A program made the translations under genes and the position numbers. 64,000 nt of DNA from Metabacillus litoralis (GTDB lineage: Bacteria; Bacillota; Bacilli; Bacillales; Bacillaceae): NCBI RefSeq assembly GCF_003667825.1, contig NZ_CP033043.1, positions 4,111,001 to 4,175,000 of the forward strand, given 5' to 3'. Shown in pieces: positions 35,296-45,559 of the stretch (its first letter is position 1; each line of letters opens with the position of its first letter). A model generated the notes under the pieces. It saw only the letters and a list, made by a program, of their open reading frames with translations. It did no database searches and was not told the DNA's origin.

Positions 35296-36396
35296 TTACA
35301 CATTAAAACGGAAGTGAATAACGTCTCCGTCTTTTACAATATAGTCTTTTCCTTCTAAGCGAACTTTTCCTGCTTCACGTGCAGCACCCATTGTTTTTGC
35401 AGATAATAAGTCAGCATAAGAAACGGTTTCAGCACGGATGAAGCCTCGTTCGAAGTCTGTGTGGATGATTCCAGCACATTGAGGAGCTTTCATGCCTTTT
35501 TTAAATGTCCATGCGCGAACTTCTTGTTCACCAGCAGTGAAGTAAGTAGCAAGTCCAAGAAGATTGTATGAAGCTTTGATTAATTGATCAAGCCCTGATT
35601 CTTCAATGCCTAGCTCTTCTAGGAACATTTCTTTTTCTTCCCCTTCAAGCTCAGCAATTTCTGATTCGATTTTTGCACAAACTACGATAACTTCAGCATT
35701 TTCGCCTGCTGCAAATTCACGAACTTGTTGAACATAAGGGTTGTTAGAAGGATCAGCAACTTCCTCTTCACTAACATTAGCAACATATAAAATTGGTTTG
35801 ATTGTTAACAAATGTAGTTGTTTTGCATATTTAAGCTGCTCTTCATTAAATTCTACTGCACGAGCAGGCTTTTCGCTTTCAAAAGCTTCTTTTAACATCG
35901 ATAAAATTTCATGTTCAAAAACAGCTGTTTTTTCTTTTTGTTTAGCAAGCTTTGCTACACGGTCGATACGTTTATCAACTGTCTCTAAGTCTGCCAAAAT
36001 CAATTCAAGGTTGATTGTTTCAATATCTGAAATAGGATCCACTTTTCCTGATACGTGTGTAATGTTTTCGTCAGCGAAGCAACGTACAACATGACAAATT
36101 GCATCTACTTGGCGAATATGTGAAAGGAACTTATTTCCTAAACCTTCACCCTTACTAGCACCTTTTACAATTCCTGCGATATCAGTGAATTCGAATGCTG
36201 TTGGAATAGTTTTCTTTGGGTTAACTAATTCTGTTAGCTTTTGTAAACGCTCATCCGGTACTTCTACAATTCCCACGTTAGGATCTATTGTACAGAATGG
36301 ATAGTTTGCTGATTCAGCACCAGCTTGTGTAATTGCGTTAAATAAAGTAGATTTCCCTACGTTAGGAAGGCCTACAATTCCAGCAGTTAATGCCAT
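35296..36396 (-). CDS. ychF: Redox-regulated ATPase YchF (YyaF)
   Basis: This 366-aa P-loop protein of the Obg/OLA1 family prefers ATP to GTP and associates with ribosomes. Motifs are GLPNVGKSTLFNAIT near the N-terminus, DIAGIVKGASKGEGLGNKFL (switch region), a coiled-coil insert and a C-terminal TGS domain ending GDVIHFRFNV. ATG 36396 (MALTAGIVGLP) agrees with the family; the frame runs 15 codons further. It precedes rpsF as in B. subtilis, but with the repeat array in between. Confidence 0.96.
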   Translation of the reverse strand: MALTAGIVGLPNVGKSTLFNAITQAGAESANYPFCTIDPNVGIVEVPDERLQKLTELVNPKKTIPTAFEFTDIAGIVKGASKGEGLGNKFLSHIRQVDAICHVVRCFADENITHVSGKVDPISDIETINLELILADLETVDKRIDRVAKLAKQKEKTAVFEHEILSMLKEAFESEKPARAVEFNEEQLKYAKQLHLLTIKPILYVANVSEEEVADPSNNPYVQQVREFAAGENAEVIVVCAKIESEIAELEGEEKEMFLEELGIEESGLDQLIKASYNLLGLATYFTAGEQEVRAWTFKKGMKAPQCAGIIHTDFERGFIRAETVSYADLLSAKTMGAAREAGKVRLEGKDYIVKDGDVIHFRFNV

Positions 36397-36524
36397 TTTT
36401 CCCACTCCTCTATTTATAAACAAAAGATTGTCCGTTTTCATTCAATCTTCAACAATTATAGTTAGTAACTACATAAAATACAAGCAAGTCTAGTAATATT
36501 GTTAACACATTCCAGAATAATTAA

Positions 36525-36552
36525 AGAAAAAAAGAGCTCATCTCAGCTCTTT
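36525..36552 (-). terminator. Terminator after the yyaE gene
   Basis: On the minus strand AAGAGCT and AGCTCTT pair around GAGATG and are followed by seven T. Confidence 0.85.
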
Positions 36553-36556
36553 AAAT

Positions 36557-38563
36557 TTAGTCTGCCTTTTTTATATTTACTAAGCAATCATATAAAGTAC
36601 TTCCCTGCCCATTATCTGAAACATCATCTGGTGTTAGAAGATTAACTGAACCGCCGAATTTATGCCACTGACCTTCATCAACATTAATTGTTTTGGCATG
36701 TGCTTTCTTCAGTATTTTTACATCACCAGTCAGCTTTCCACGATCATTAAAGATGGTTACTTTATCTCCATCTACTAGTTGTTTTTCTTTTGCGATATCC
36801 TCTGAAACTTCAATTTTAACAGTTTGCATTCCTTCTATAAGGAGATAGTGCTGAGAATGATTGGATCGTAATGGATGAATCGATAAAAGCTGATACGGAT
36901 ATTTTTCAGCTAATCTAGGGTTTGAAATTGTTGATTCTTTTGGATAAATATATTGTGGTTTTCCTTCTAATCCTTTGTTAAATCCAAGCTCAGATGTAAA
37001 TTCAAATTTACCACTTGGAGTTGAAAACTCCTTTGTTTCCCAAGGAACATGGCTCACAGGCAGTGGAGTTCGTTTTTCTTTTTTTAATCGATCAAGCGTT
37101 ATACCTTTTTCATGTAAATGGGCTGTTGCCATTTCTAAATATTGATCTCGTGTATAAGAAAATTCTTCTCCAAATCCAAGTCTTTCCGCTAATTCTGTCC
37201 ATATCCATAAATCTGACTTTGCTTCACCTGGAGGTTCAACTAGCTTTTCTCCATAGTTCACATAGTGGTGATACATGGATGCATAATAAATATCCTCTTC
37301 CTCAAAGACTGTTGTTGTTGGTAACACATAGTCCGCTAACTCAGCTGTATCTGTTAAAAAATGATCAATGACAACAACTGTATCAACTGATTGAAAAGCT
37401 CTTATTATTTTGTTTGAGTCAGGAACTTGTACTAACGGATTCCCGCAGGTTACTATAATCATTTTTATCTCAGGATCCATTGCTTCTAGTACACCATCTG
37501 CCTGTTTCATCATTGAAAATGTTCTACTTGATGTAGCCTTTTCAGGTAATGTTAAAGCCTGCATATTAAAGTTTTTACCAACCTGGATATTTCCAAAATT
37601 GGCTCCACCACCTGGAATACCAACATTCCCACTGATTGCAACTAGTGCATCAATTAACCGAATTGTATTTCCACCATTAGAATACCTTTGCATTCCTAAA
37701 CCTAAATAGGTTGTAGTAGGTCCATTCACATATAATTCAGCAATAAATTTTATATCTTCAAAGGAGATTTCAGCTTGTTCTAAAATTTCCTCTAAAGTAA
37801 AGTGATTTAAGAGCGAAATTAGATCTTCATAACCAACTGTATAGTTTTTAATAAACTCAGTATCTTGTTTATTTTCACTAATTAAATATTTCATAACTCC
37901 AACCGCAACTAACCCATCCATTCCCGGCTTAATAGAAATATAGTGATCAGAAATTTTTGCTGTTGCGTTATAAATTGGGTCAATTACCGTAATTGAACTG
38001 CCACGCTTTTTCGCATCTTGTAACTGTTGAAATAAATGCATATTTGTTCTAGCAACATTTCTTCCCCAAATAACGATATGTTTACTGTGGAAAATATCAT
38101 CTGGTGCATGGCTGTCGGAACTTCCAAAATCCCAAATTTGTGCTTCAATACCAGATCCCCAGCAAATACTTCCTACTAAAGAAGTCGCTCCTCCAAAACT
38201 GTTAAAAAAGCGTTTATCAAGATTTTTTAACAATCCATTATTCGCATAATCATGGCTGTGTAAAACAGAAGCAGGACCAAAATTTTGTTTTAGTTCCTTC
38301 ATCTTTTCAGCAATTTCATCAAGTGCTTGTTTCCATGAAATCTCTTGAAATACACCGTTCACTTTTTTTAGAGGAACTGTTAAGCGTTCTTTAGAATTGG
38401 TTTTCGTCTCAAGCATTCTTCCTCTTCCACATATCTTGCCTTTGGTAATTGGATGGTCTTTATCTCCTTCAACCTTGGTGACCTTGCCATCCTCCACTGT
38501 AACCTCAAACCCGCAGCTATCCCAGCAGTTCAAAGGACAAGATGACTTAAATACTTGTTTCAT
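36557..38563 (-). CDS. yyaE: Molybdopterin oxidoreductase (YyaE type)
   Basis: The 668-aa protein belongs to the DMSO-reductase/formate-dehydrogenase superfamily. Four cysteines near the N-terminus (CPLNCWDSC and, about 27 residues on, KICGRGR) should hold an iron-sulfur cluster. Motifs for the bis-MGD cofactor follow (VIWGRNVARTN, GNPLVQVPD, HPLRSNHSQHY). There is no Tat signal, so it acts in the cytoplasm. ATG 38563 is chosen for GAGGGG seven bases upstream. The substrate is unknown; position and length match B. subtilis yyaE. Confidence 0.9.
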   Translation of the reverse strand: MKQVFKSSCPLNCWDSCGFEVTVEDGKVTKVEGDKDHPITKGKICGRGRMLETKTNSKERLTVPLKKVNGVFQEISWKQALDEIAEKMKELKQNFGPASVLHSHDYANNGLLKNLDKRFFNSFGGATSLVGSICWGSGIEAQIWDFGSSDSHAPDDIFHSKHIVIWGRNVARTNMHLFQQLQDAKKRGSSITVIDPIYNATAKISDHYISIKPGMDGLVAVGVMKYLISENKQDTEFIKNYTVGYEDLISLLNHFTLEEILEQAEISFEDIKFIAELYVNGPTTTYLGLGMQRYSNGGNTIRLIDALVAISGNVGIPGGGANFGNIQVGKNFNMQALTLPEKATSSRTFSMMKQADGVLEAMDPEIKMIIVTCGNPLVQVPDSNKIIRAFQSVDTVVVIDHFLTDTAELADYVLPTTTVFEEEDIYYASMYHHYVNYGEKLVEPPGEAKSDLWIWTELAERLGFGEEFSYTRDQYLEMATAHLHEKGITLDRLKKEKRTPLPVSHVPWETKEFSTPSGKFEFTSELGFNKGLEGKPQYIYPKESTISNPRLAEKYPYQLLSIHPLRSNHSQHYLLIEGMQTVKIEVSEDIAKEKQLVDGDKVTIFNDRGKLTGDVKILKKAHAKTINVDEGQWHKFGGSVNLLTPDDVSDNGQGSTLYDCLVNIKKAD

Positions 38564-38579
38564 ATTCATTCCCCTCGAT

Positions 38580-38783
38580 CTACTCAGCAGACTCCTCATG
38601 TTTTACAAGAATTTTCTTTAGTTTTCTTGAAAACTCTCGACGTGGGATCATAACACTATGGTCACAACCTAGGCATTTAATTCTAATGTCCATTCCCATT
38701 CTAATGATTTTCCACTCATTTGTACCACAAGGGTGCTGTTTTTTCATTTCAACAACATCATTCAATGCAAAATCCTTTTCCAT
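38580..38783 (-). CDS. yyzM: DUF951-family protein YyzM
   Basis: This 67-aa protein (LNDVVEMKKQHPCGTNEWKI, then CLGCDHSVMIPR) is characteristic of DUF951, a small widespread Firmicutes family of unknown function. It has one Cys plus a CxxC that could bind metal. It lies between the MscS channel and yyaE with short gaps, suggesting an operon. Confidence 0.9.
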   Translation of the reverse strand: MEKDFALNDVVEMKKQHPCGTNEWKIIRMGMDIRIKCLGCDHSVMIPRREFSRKLKKILVKHEESAE

Positions 38784-38802
38784 AAGGTTCTACCTCCATT
38801 TC

Positions 38803-39672
38803 TTAACTCACTTCATCTTTTCTGTTATACATCACGACACGTGGATAAGGAATTTCGATACCTTTTTCATCTAACCTCATTTTAATGTCTTTTCTTAACA
38901 TTCTTCCAATATGGAAGTGACGCATTGGTTCAACTTCACATGTTACACGAAGAACAACCTCTGAAGCTCCAAGCATTTGAACACCTAATAATTCAGGTGG
39001 AGCTACAATATCTTCATATTTATCAGGAACCTCTAATAAGAGCTCTTGAATGACTCGCTCCGCTTCTGGAATATCACTTTCATAAGCAATACTAATATCT
39101 ACAACGGCAATACTATTATTTATAGAGAAGTTTGTTACCTCTATAATGCTCCCATTTGGTAATATATGAATTTCGCCGGTCCAGCTCTTAATTTTTGTTG
39201 TACGAAGTCCAATTTCTTCAACTGTTCCTTCAAAAGTTGAAACTCGGATAAAATCGCCAACAGAGAATTGGTCTTCAAAAATAATAAAAAAGCCTGTAAT
39301 AATATCTTTTACTAAGCTTTGAGCACCAAACCCCACTGCCAATCCAACAATGCCGGCTCCAGCAAGCAACGCACCTACATTAAGACCAAATGTTTCAAGC
39401 ACCATAATGATCGCAATAAAGTAAATAACGTAAGTGAGGATATTTTCAAGTAACTTTGAAAGAGTATTTTCTCTTCTCTCAGAAATTCTAATTGGTGATT
39501 TCCCACGGAATAAAAACACCTTTGTAATGGCTAACTTTCCAATTCGTATAAAGATGGTTGAGACAATCAAGATTAATAAAATTTGTAAAAATCCTTTTCC
39601 AATTGTAATCCATAAATCAGCATTCGTTAAATAATCTACTGCATCGTTCCACATTTCTTGTAAAATTTTCAA
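38803..39672 (-). CDS. Small-conductance mechanosensitive channel (MscS family)
   Basis: The 289-aa protein has three membrane helices (about 20-42, 67-88, 93-115). The third is the glycine/alanine-rich pore helix (VGALLAGAGIVGLAVGFGAQ). The MscS beta domain follows (DQFSVGDFIRVSTFEGTVEE, HILPNGSIIEVTNFS), then an alpha/beta C-terminal cage. It releases solutes on osmotic downshift. It resembles YkuT-type paralogues. Confidence 0.93.
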   Translation of the reverse strand: MKILQEMWNDAVDYLTNADLWITIGKGFLQILLILIVSTIFIRIGKLAITKVFLFRGKSPIRISERRENTLSKLLENILTYVIYFIAIIMVLETFGLNVGALLAGAGIVGLAVGFGAQSLVKDIITGFFIIFEDQFSVGDFIRVSTFEGTVEEIGLRTTKIKSWTGEIHILPNGSIIEVTNFSINNSIAVVDISIAYESDIPEAERVIQELLLEVPDKYEDIVAPPELLGVQMLGASEVVLRVTCEVEPMRHFHIGRMLRKDIKMRLDEKGIEIPYPRVVMYNRKDEVS

Positions 39673-39845
39673 TCAGATCACCCTTTACTAAGTAAAAATT
39701 TATTATAAAAGAGCAACTACTATTTTCATAGCCATTATACTCTATTCCAAAAGAAATATCTTTTGGAAAACTTCATTATATCGTACGTTTATACTTTTGA
39801 AATTAGGGATATATCTCGAATCTTATACCTCTCCAACACATACGA

Positions 39846-39889
39846 AAGGCTGACTCTACTCAAATTTTTATCTTTAAGGAGTCAGCCGT
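39846..39889 (-). terminator. Probable terminator after the YkvI-like gene
   Basis: GGCTGACTC and GAGTCAGCC form a perfect nine-bp stem with a long loop. The T run is short. Confidence 0.55.
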
Positions 39890-39893
39890 AGCA

Positions 39894-40919
39894 TCATTTT
39901 GTTCTATAGCGATTTAAGATTGGATAAAGCAAAATAGTAACGAGTAGATAAAGATTAATTAATCCATATAAAGGATATAGGATGCCCACTAGATTTGCAA
40001 AGCCAAAACGTGTGAAAGGCAGCATGGCTAAAACGAGAATTAATGCTATTAGCCAAAATGGAACCTTTAATAGTTGCTTAAATCGCGAGGCAAGTCCAAA
40101 AATTCCCGATACAGCTGTTGTATAAATTGCCAGCCATAACATCACAGACATAAAAAGGAAAAATCCAAATGGTGAACCTTTTAATACAGCAAAGAGTGGA
40201 ATTTCGTATTCTGTTAAATAATCAGCCATTTGGATGAGTGTTTCATTATAAACAAATGAGATTGTTCCTAATATAACTCCACTTCCAATACTGGCTACTT
40301 TCGCTTCCTTAAGACTTTTAATTTCTTTTCCTATTGCGGATAAAACCGCAATCAATGGCAAAATATTTAAAGCTGTAAATGTAAATGCTGCTGGCCAATT
40401 ATACTGTTCATTTAAATCTAATACCCATGAATGATGATGGGAAATATTAAATGATAATAATGCATAGAACAGTCCAAAGACAAGCATGGGAATGATGATT
40501 GAGTTCAGTTTAATGATTCCATTAGAACTGCCTACAAACAACAATACTAGTAATACTGCAAAAAGCGTAATACCTGCCCAGTATGGAATGGAAAAGGCTT
40601 CAAGCGTTGCTCCTCCTCCGGCAATCATAACGATTGTTGTTGTAAATAAATACAACACAATTAAAAAATCATACACATAGGAGAGTTTTTTACCAACTAA
40701 TCTTTCTAAGATTGGGAAAAAGTGATCAGACTGTACTTCGTAACTTATTTTCATAATCACATAGACAGCTATGATAAAGATAACCGTAAAGATTACGATA
40801 GCTAGTCCGCTCTCAAAGCCGAAAAACTGCCAGAGTTCTCTTCCTGATGCATATCCTGCTCCAATAATTGTTCCTAAAATCAAAAACATCCATTTAAAAC
40901 CTGAATTCATTTTTCTCAC
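39894..40919 (-). CDS. YkvI-family membrane protein
   Basis: This 341-aa integral membrane protein has about ten helices and very short loops. The start WMFLILGTIIGAGYASGREL, with the GAGYASGRE signature in the first helix, is typical of YkvI-like transport proteins of the APC superfamily. The substrate is unknown. It is divergent from yyaC, with 90 bp between the two starts. It may correspond to B. subtilis yyaD by position, which I cannot confirm. Confidence 0.8.
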   Translation of the reverse strand: MRKMNSGFKWMFLILGTIIGAGYASGRELWQFFGFESGLAIVIFTVIFIIAVYVIMKISYEVQSDHFFPILERLVGKKLSYVYDFLIVLYLFTTTIVMIAGGGATLEAFSIPYWAGITLFAVLLVLLFVGSSNGIIKLNSIIIPMLVFGLFYALLSFNISHHHSWVLDLNEQYNWPAAFTFTALNILPLIAVLSAIGKEIKSLKEAKVASIGSGVILGTISFVYNETLIQMADYLTEYEIPLFAVLKGSPFGFFLFMSVMLWLAIYTTAVSGIFGLASRFKQLLKVPFWLIALILVLAMLPFTRFGFANLVGILYPLYGLINLYLLVTILLYPILNRYRTK

Positions 40920-40950
40920 CTCTTAAGGCTGTCCTATTTACAACGAGCAT

Positions 40951-40980
40951 GTATAGAATTGAACATTTCTCCGTATACTG
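40951..40980 (+). promoter_or_regulatory. Sigma-F-like promoter of yyaC
   Basis: GTATA (40951-40955) and CGTATACTG (40972-40980), 16 bp apart, fit the forespore sigma-F consensus (GYWTA and GGHANAHTR) except for one base. Forespore expression is known for B. subtilis yyaC. Confidence 0.5.
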
Positions 40981-41008
40981 TTACTACTATGACGTGGGAG
41001 TGAATTCT

Positions 41009-41632
41009 ATGAATCTTAAATCAGGTCTTTTTCATTCAGATAAAAATCAAGAACGTATTCATTATGAGGATCAGGACGCTACGCAGCTAGTTTCAACCAC
41101 CCTTTTAGATCATTTGCCAAAACTTTATTTCAAGCCAATTGTTTTTGTTTGTATTGGAACAGACCGATCAACGGGTGATAGCTTAGGTCCACTAATTGGT
41201 ACGTCCTTAAATAAAGAGTTGTCCCATTTCCATGTCTATGGAACTCTTAAAGATCCAGTACACGCTGTAAATCTAAAGGAAACGCTTGAAACAATCAATG
41301 AAAAACATCGAAATCCATTTATTATTGCGATTGATGCTTGTTTAGGAAGAATGAAAAGTGTTGGATTCATGGAAATTGCAAAAGGTTCGATAAAACCTGG
41401 AGCAGGTGTAAACAAAGAATTACCAGCAGTAGGTGATATGCATATCACCGGTATTGTTAACATAAGTGGATATATGGAGTTCCTCGTGTTACAAAATACA
41501 CGCCTTCACTTAGTTATGAGTATGGCAGACATTATTTCTAATGGAATCATTGAAGCAGAAAAGATTTATCTAGAAAAGAGAATTTCTGTTAGAAGAAAAT
41601 GGTTGGCAAGTGAGGATTCTGCAATTAATTAA
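41009..41632 (+). CDS. yyaC: Spore protease YyaC
   Basis: The 207-aa protein belongs to the YyaC family of spore proteins related in fold to the GPR germination protease (VFVCIGTDRSTGDSLGPLIG, IIAIDACLG, VGDMHITGIVN). ATG 41009 is supported by GGGAG; the frame begins 20 codons earlier. It is the only plus-strand gene between the iron transporter/rlmH region and dnaA in this half, with its own sigma-F-like promoter. It marks the organism as spore-forming. Confidence 0.92.
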   Translation: MNLKSGLFHSDKNQERIHYEDQDATQLVSTTLLDHLPKLYFKPIVFVCIGTDRSTGDSLGPLIGTSLNKELSHFHVYGTLKDPVHAVNLKETLETINEKHRNPFIIAIDACLGRMKSVGFMEIAKGSIKPGAGVNKELPAVGDMHITGIVNISGYMEFLVLQNTRLHLVMSMADIISNGIIEAEKIYLEKRISVRRKWLASEDSAIN

Positions 41633-41654
41633 AATTTTTCTTCTTACATACAGA

Positions 41655-41684
41655 AATACACTGCATATCTCATGCAGTGTATTA
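41655..41684. terminator. Bidirectional terminator between yyaC and the DUF554 gene
   Basis: AATACACTGCA and TGCAGTGTATT are perfect arms with a seven-base loop between the two convergent genes. Confidence 0.75.
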
Positions 41685-41695
41685 AGTATTTCCTT

Positions 41696-42397
41696 TTAAA
41701 AATGATGCTGGACTAGAACAATAGCAGTAATAACTAAAATACCTGGTAGTAGGTTTGCTACTCTTATTTGTTTTAAGCCTAGAATATTAATTCCTATAGC
41801 TATGATCATAACCCCACCTATAGAAGTCAGTTCAGCTATTAATCTTTCTAATAACTCATCTGATAAAAATTGATGAATGACATTCGCAAAAAGAGCAATT
41901 CCCCCTTGATATAGAAATACTGGTATAGAGGAAAACAATACTCCTATTCCAAGAGTACTGGCAAGAATCATACTTGTGAATCCATCGATCATTGACTTTG
42001 TTAATAAAACAGCATGGTCTTGTCGTAAACCGCTGTCTAATGCACCAATGATTGCCATTGCACCTACAAGAAAGATTAAGGTAGCAGTAACAAAACCTTG
42101 TGCAATATTACCTGTTTCTGATTTACCTAACTTTCTTTCCAACATATTTCCTACTGACTGGAGATGATTTTCAATCCTTAACCATTCTCCTATAACAGTT
42201 CCAAGCACAAGGCTAACAATAACAATGAAGAAATCCTCACTTTTTAAGGCCATACTAATCCCCAGGACAACTACAGAAAGACCAATGGCCATCATCACTG
42301 TTTCTTTCATTTGTTCAGGAATTCTTCTTAATAAAAGACCAATAAGGGTTCCTACAATTATAGCTAGTGCATTTACAATACTTCCAAATAAAACCAT
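41696..42397 (-). CDS. DUF554-family membrane protein
   Basis: This 233-aa protein has six or seven helices. VLFGSIVNALAIIVGTLIG at the N-terminus and GALDSGLRQDHAVLLTKSMI in the middle are diagnostic for DUF554 (YqgA/YdfK), putative transporters of unknown substrate. ATG 42397 is family-like; the frame extends 15 codons upstream. It lies downstream of parB on the same strand. Confidence 0.88.
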   Translation of the reverse strand: MVLFGSIVNALAIIVGTLIGLLLRRIPEQMKETVMMAIGLSVVVLGISMALKSEDFFIVIVSLVLGTVIGEWLRIENHLQSVGNMLERKLGKSETGNIAQGFVTATLIFLVGAMAIIGALDSGLRQDHAVLLTKSMIDGFTSMILASTLGIGVLFSSIPVFLYQGGIALFANVIHQFLSDELLERLIAELTSIGGVMIIAIGINILGLKQIRVANLLPGILVITAIVLVQHHF

Positions 42398-42518
42398 ACC
42401 TGCTAAATCCCCTCTTTTTAAACATAGATGAATCAATTCCATAATGTATCATTTGTTACCAAAGAAAAAAGTGCAAAGAAAAAGACTGACTACTAAGCCA
42501 GCTCTAAAGGAAATCTGT

Positions 42519-43370
42519 TTATTGTTGCTGTTGTTCTAGCAACTCTAAAATACGATCTAAATCATCTTGAGAAAAGAATTCTATTTCAATCTTTCCTTTT
42601 TTCTTCTGCTTTTTAATCGTAACGGACGTTCCGAAATATTCCTGTAAAAATGATTCTCTTTCTTTTATAAACACATCTTTTTCAGGCTTTTTCTTTTTCG
42701 TTTCACGTGAAACATTACTATTTAACTGTTGGATAAGTTGCTCTAGTTGACGAACATTTAAATGTTCTCGGATAATTTTTTCAACTAGTGCATTTAATTT
42801 TTCTTTATTTTTTAATCCAAGTAAAGTTCGTCCATGTCCCATAGATAGCTTACCTTCAGCTATTAATTGCTGAATTTGCTCTGGCAATGTTAGAAGTCTA
42901 ACATGGTTAGCAATATGTGGTCTGCTTTTTCCCAACCTTTTTGCTAATGCTTCTTGAGTTAGGCCTAAATGCTCCATTAGCTTTTGATATGCTTGGGCTT
43001 CTTCAATTGGACTTAAATCTTCACGTTGTAAATTTTCTAAAAGTGCGAGCTCCATCATTTGTTGCTCTGTTAACTCTCTTACAACAGCAGGAATAACTGT
43101 TAGCTCTGCCGCTTTTGCTGCACGAAATCTTCTTTCCCCTACAACAATTTCAAACCCTTTAATACTTTTCCTAACAATAATTGGTTGCAGGACACCATGC
43201 TGTAAAATGGATTCTTTTAATTCATTTATCGCATCTTCTTCAAATACTTTACGTGGTTGATATGGATTTGGGCGAATCTCATTTATGTTGATTTCTTGAA
43301 TAGATTCTTCCTTTTCTACTTCCATGTTAGTGAAGAGAGCATTAATACCTTTTCCTAAACCTCTAGCCAT
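42519..43370 (-). CDS. parB: Chromosome-partitioning protein ParB (Spo0J)
   Basis: This 283-aa CTP-dependent clamp loads at parS and recruits SMC to the origin region. The N-terminal CTP domain contains GERRFRAAKAA and ALLENLQREDLSPIEEA. The helix-turn-helix (LTQEALAKRLGKSRPHIANH) binds parS, and the C-terminal domain dimerises. It overlaps parA by 8 bp and contains a parS site within its own coding sequence. Confidence 0.97.
   Translation of the reverse strand: MARGLGKGINALFTNMEVEKEESIQEININEIRPNPYQPRKVFEEDAINELKESILQHGVLQPIIVRKSIKGFEIVVGERRFRAAKAAELTVIPAVVRELTEQQMMELALLENLQREDLSPIEEAQAYQKLMEHLGLTQEALAKRLGKSRPHIANHVRLLTLPEQIQQLIAEGKLSMGHGRTLLGLKNKEKLNALVEKIIREHLNVRQLEQLIQQLNSNVSRETKKKKPEKDVFIKERESFLQEYFGTSVTIKKQKKKGKIEIEFFSQDDLDRILELLEQQQQ
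42699..42714. promoter_or_regulatory. parS site inside parB
   Basis: CGTTTCACGTGAAACA matches the parS consensus TGTTNCACGTGAAACA at 15 of 16 bases. B. subtilis also has a parS inside spo0J. Confidence 0.9.
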
Positions 43371-44124
43371 TTACAACCACTTCCTTTGCCAAATCTAAAT
43401 AAACCTCTGCTCCTCTAGATCTTGGATCATAAATGATAATTGGTTGTCCGTGACTTGGTGCCTCACTTAAGCGAATATTTCTTGGAATGATTGTTTTATA
43501 AACCTTATCCTGAAAATATTTTTTCACTTCATCAATTACTTGAATACCTAGATTTGTTCTTGCATCTAGCATTGTTAATAAAACACCTTCTATTGTAAGA
43601 TCAGTGTTTAAATGCTTTTGAACAAGTCTGACAGTATTTAATAATTGGCTCAATCCCTCAAGGGCGTAATATTCACATTGTACCGGTATTAAAACTGCAT
43701 CTGATGCTGTTAAGGCATTAATGGTGAGCAATCCTAATGATGGTGGACAGTCAATCACCATATAATCATACTGATCCTTTACAGCTTCAAGTGCCCTTTT
43801 GAGTCTAACCTCTCTAGAGATTGTTGGTACAAGTTCTATTTCAGCCCCAGCTAACTGTATCGTGGCTGGAATAATATCAAGATTTTCTACAGCTGTAGAT
43901 TTTATAACGTCCTTTGCATCTACATCATCTACTAAAATATCATAAATACAATGAGCAACATCAGCCTTTTCAATGCCAATCCCGCTCGTTGCATTACCTT
44001 GTGGGTCAACATCGACGAGAAGAACTCGTTTCCCAATGTATGCTAAGCAAGCTCCTAAATTTACGGATGTGGTTGTTTTTCCAACACCACCTTTTTGGTT
44101 TGCAATCGCAATAATTTTCCCCAC
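43363..44124 (-). CDS. parA: Chromosome-partitioning ATPase ParA (Soj)
   Basis: This 253-aa Walker-type ATPase has the deviant Walker A KGGVGKTTTSVNLG, the dimer and switch motifs (DCPPSLGLLTINAL) and a DNA-binding C-terminus. With ParB it segregates origins, and it regulates DnaA. GTG 44124 (then GKIIAIANQKGG) aligns with B. subtilis Soj and has AGGTGA six bases upstream. Confidence 0.96.
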   Translation of the reverse strand: MGKIIAIANQKGGVGKTTTSVNLGACLAYIGKRVLLVDVDPQGNATSGIGIEKADVAHCIYDILVDDVDAKDVIKSTAVENLDIIPATIQLAGAEIELVPTISREVRLKRALEAVKDQYDYMVIDCPPSLGLLTINALTASDAVLIPVQCEYYALEGLSQLLNTVRLVQKHLNTDLTIEGVLLTMLDARTNLGIQVIDEVKKYFQDKVYKTIIPRNIRLSEAPSHGQPIIIYDPRSRGAEVYLDLAKEVVVNG

Positions 44125-44142
44125 GATGTCACCTACTTTCAT

Positions 44143-44595
44143 CTTCTAATCTATTGTTAAAATTTTACAGTAAAGAAAAAAGCATAAAAGTGAACCCATC
44201 TAGCTTTTCCTGAAGATTAGCATTAGCTACTAGATGAATAGATTTCCTTCTTTTATTTTACAACATTCTACAAATTGCTACTTTAAATCATTTTTTTATT
44301 TTATCATGAAAAATGGATGAAGAGTTTGAATTTTTTTGTATTTATGCAAAATAGTAATTTCTACTAATTAAAATTCATTTTTATCATTCTGAAGAGATAT
44401 TTTTCTAGGTGGAATTGGTTCGGGTGAGGATGTGACCATCATAATTTTGTGTTCTTCTCTAAATAATCATTCCACAATGGTCTATGTTTCTTTTATTGAA
44501 TCTAGTACAAAGAAAAAAGGCCTGACAAAAAGCCAGTACCTAACAGCCATATGTGGAATAGATAAATAGTTTATAAAAATAGTTATTATTCAATA
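44143..44595. other. Intergenic region between noc and parA
   Basis: About 450 bp, strongly A/T-rich. It should contain the parA promoter. Near 44520, GGCCTGACAAAAAGCCAG is a weak hairpin next to an A run and may terminate noc. Nothing else is recognisable. Confidence 0.45.
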
Positions 44596-45471
44596 TTATT
44601 TAGGAATTTTAATTGTGAATTGGATGTATTCATCAAATTCTTCTTCTTCCGTATTTAATTTTACGCCACTGTCAGCTACCATTGTTAGGGATTGACGAAT
44701 TGTATTCATAGCAATTCTTGTATCTCTACTAAATGCTTTACGCTTTGGTTTTGGTTTTACATTATTTTTTTCAAGTAGCTTGACTACCCTATCCTCTGTT
44801 TGCTTAACATTCAATTGTTTTTCAACAATTTCCTCTAACAGTGTAATTTGTAGCTGTGGATCTTTTAATGGAATTAGTGCACGTGCATGACGTTCAGTGA
44901 TTGCTTTTTGAAGTAATGCCTCCTGGACTTCTTCAGGAAGCTTTAACAAGCGCAGCTTATTTGCTATAGTTGATTGACCTTTACCAAGTCTTTGGGCCAA
45001 TGCTTCTTGAGTTAAGTCATGTAATTCTAGTAACTTAGCATAAGCAACTGCTTCCTCTATTGAAGATAACTCTTCCCTTTGAAGGTTTTCTATTAAAGCA
45101 ACACTAGCTGTTTCCGTATCGTTGAAATCCTTTACAATTGCAGGTATCTCTTCCCAACCTAAAGTCTGTACAGCACGCCAGCGTCTTTCACCTGCAATCA
45201 ACTCAAATTTACCACCTATTTCTCGGACAACAATAGGCTGAATAATTCCATGAGTACGAATTGTTAAGGCTAACTCTTCAATCTTTTCATTTGAAAAAAC
45301 GGTACGTGGCTGGAAGCGGTTAGGAGTAATATCCTTAATTGGAATCTTTTTAACCTCTTCCCTTATTTCTTCTGCTGTATCTTCTTGTTCAACTTCCTCT
45401 ACTACGATTTGATTAGCTTGTGCTTGTTCTTTTTCTCCCAAACCGAAAAAGCGAGAAAATGGATGCTTCAT
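44596..45471 (-). CDS. noc: Nucleoid occlusion protein Noc
   Basis: This 291-aa ParB paralogue prevents division over the nucleoid. It starts with the membrane-binding amphipathic helix region [16 protein letters not shown], followed by the ParB/Noc CTP domain ([33 protein letters not shown]) and a helix-turn-helix ([20 protein letters not shown]). The recognition residues differ from ParB as expected for Noc. It lies between parA and rsmG, the conserved place. Confidence 0.97.
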   Translation of the reverse strand: MKHPFSRFFGLGEKEQAQANQIVVEEVEQEDTAEEIREEVKKIPIKDITPNRFQPRTVFSNEKIEELALTIRTHGIIQPIVVREIGGKFELIAGERRWRAVQTLGWEEIPAIVKDFNDTETASVALIENLQREELSSIEEAVAYAKLLELHDLTQEALAQRLGKGQSTIANKLRLLKLPEEVQEALLQKAITERHARALIPLKDPQLQITLLEEIVEKQLNVKQTEDRVVKLLEKNNVKPKPKRKAFSRDTRIAMNTIRQSLTMVADSGVKLNTEEEEFDEYIQFTIKIPK

Positions 45472-45559
45472 GAGCCTACACCACCTTTTAAAACTACCAA
45501 TTTAAATATTCTATTTCTCTTACATTATTTCCTGCAAAATACTCGAAAGTTCGAGTAAA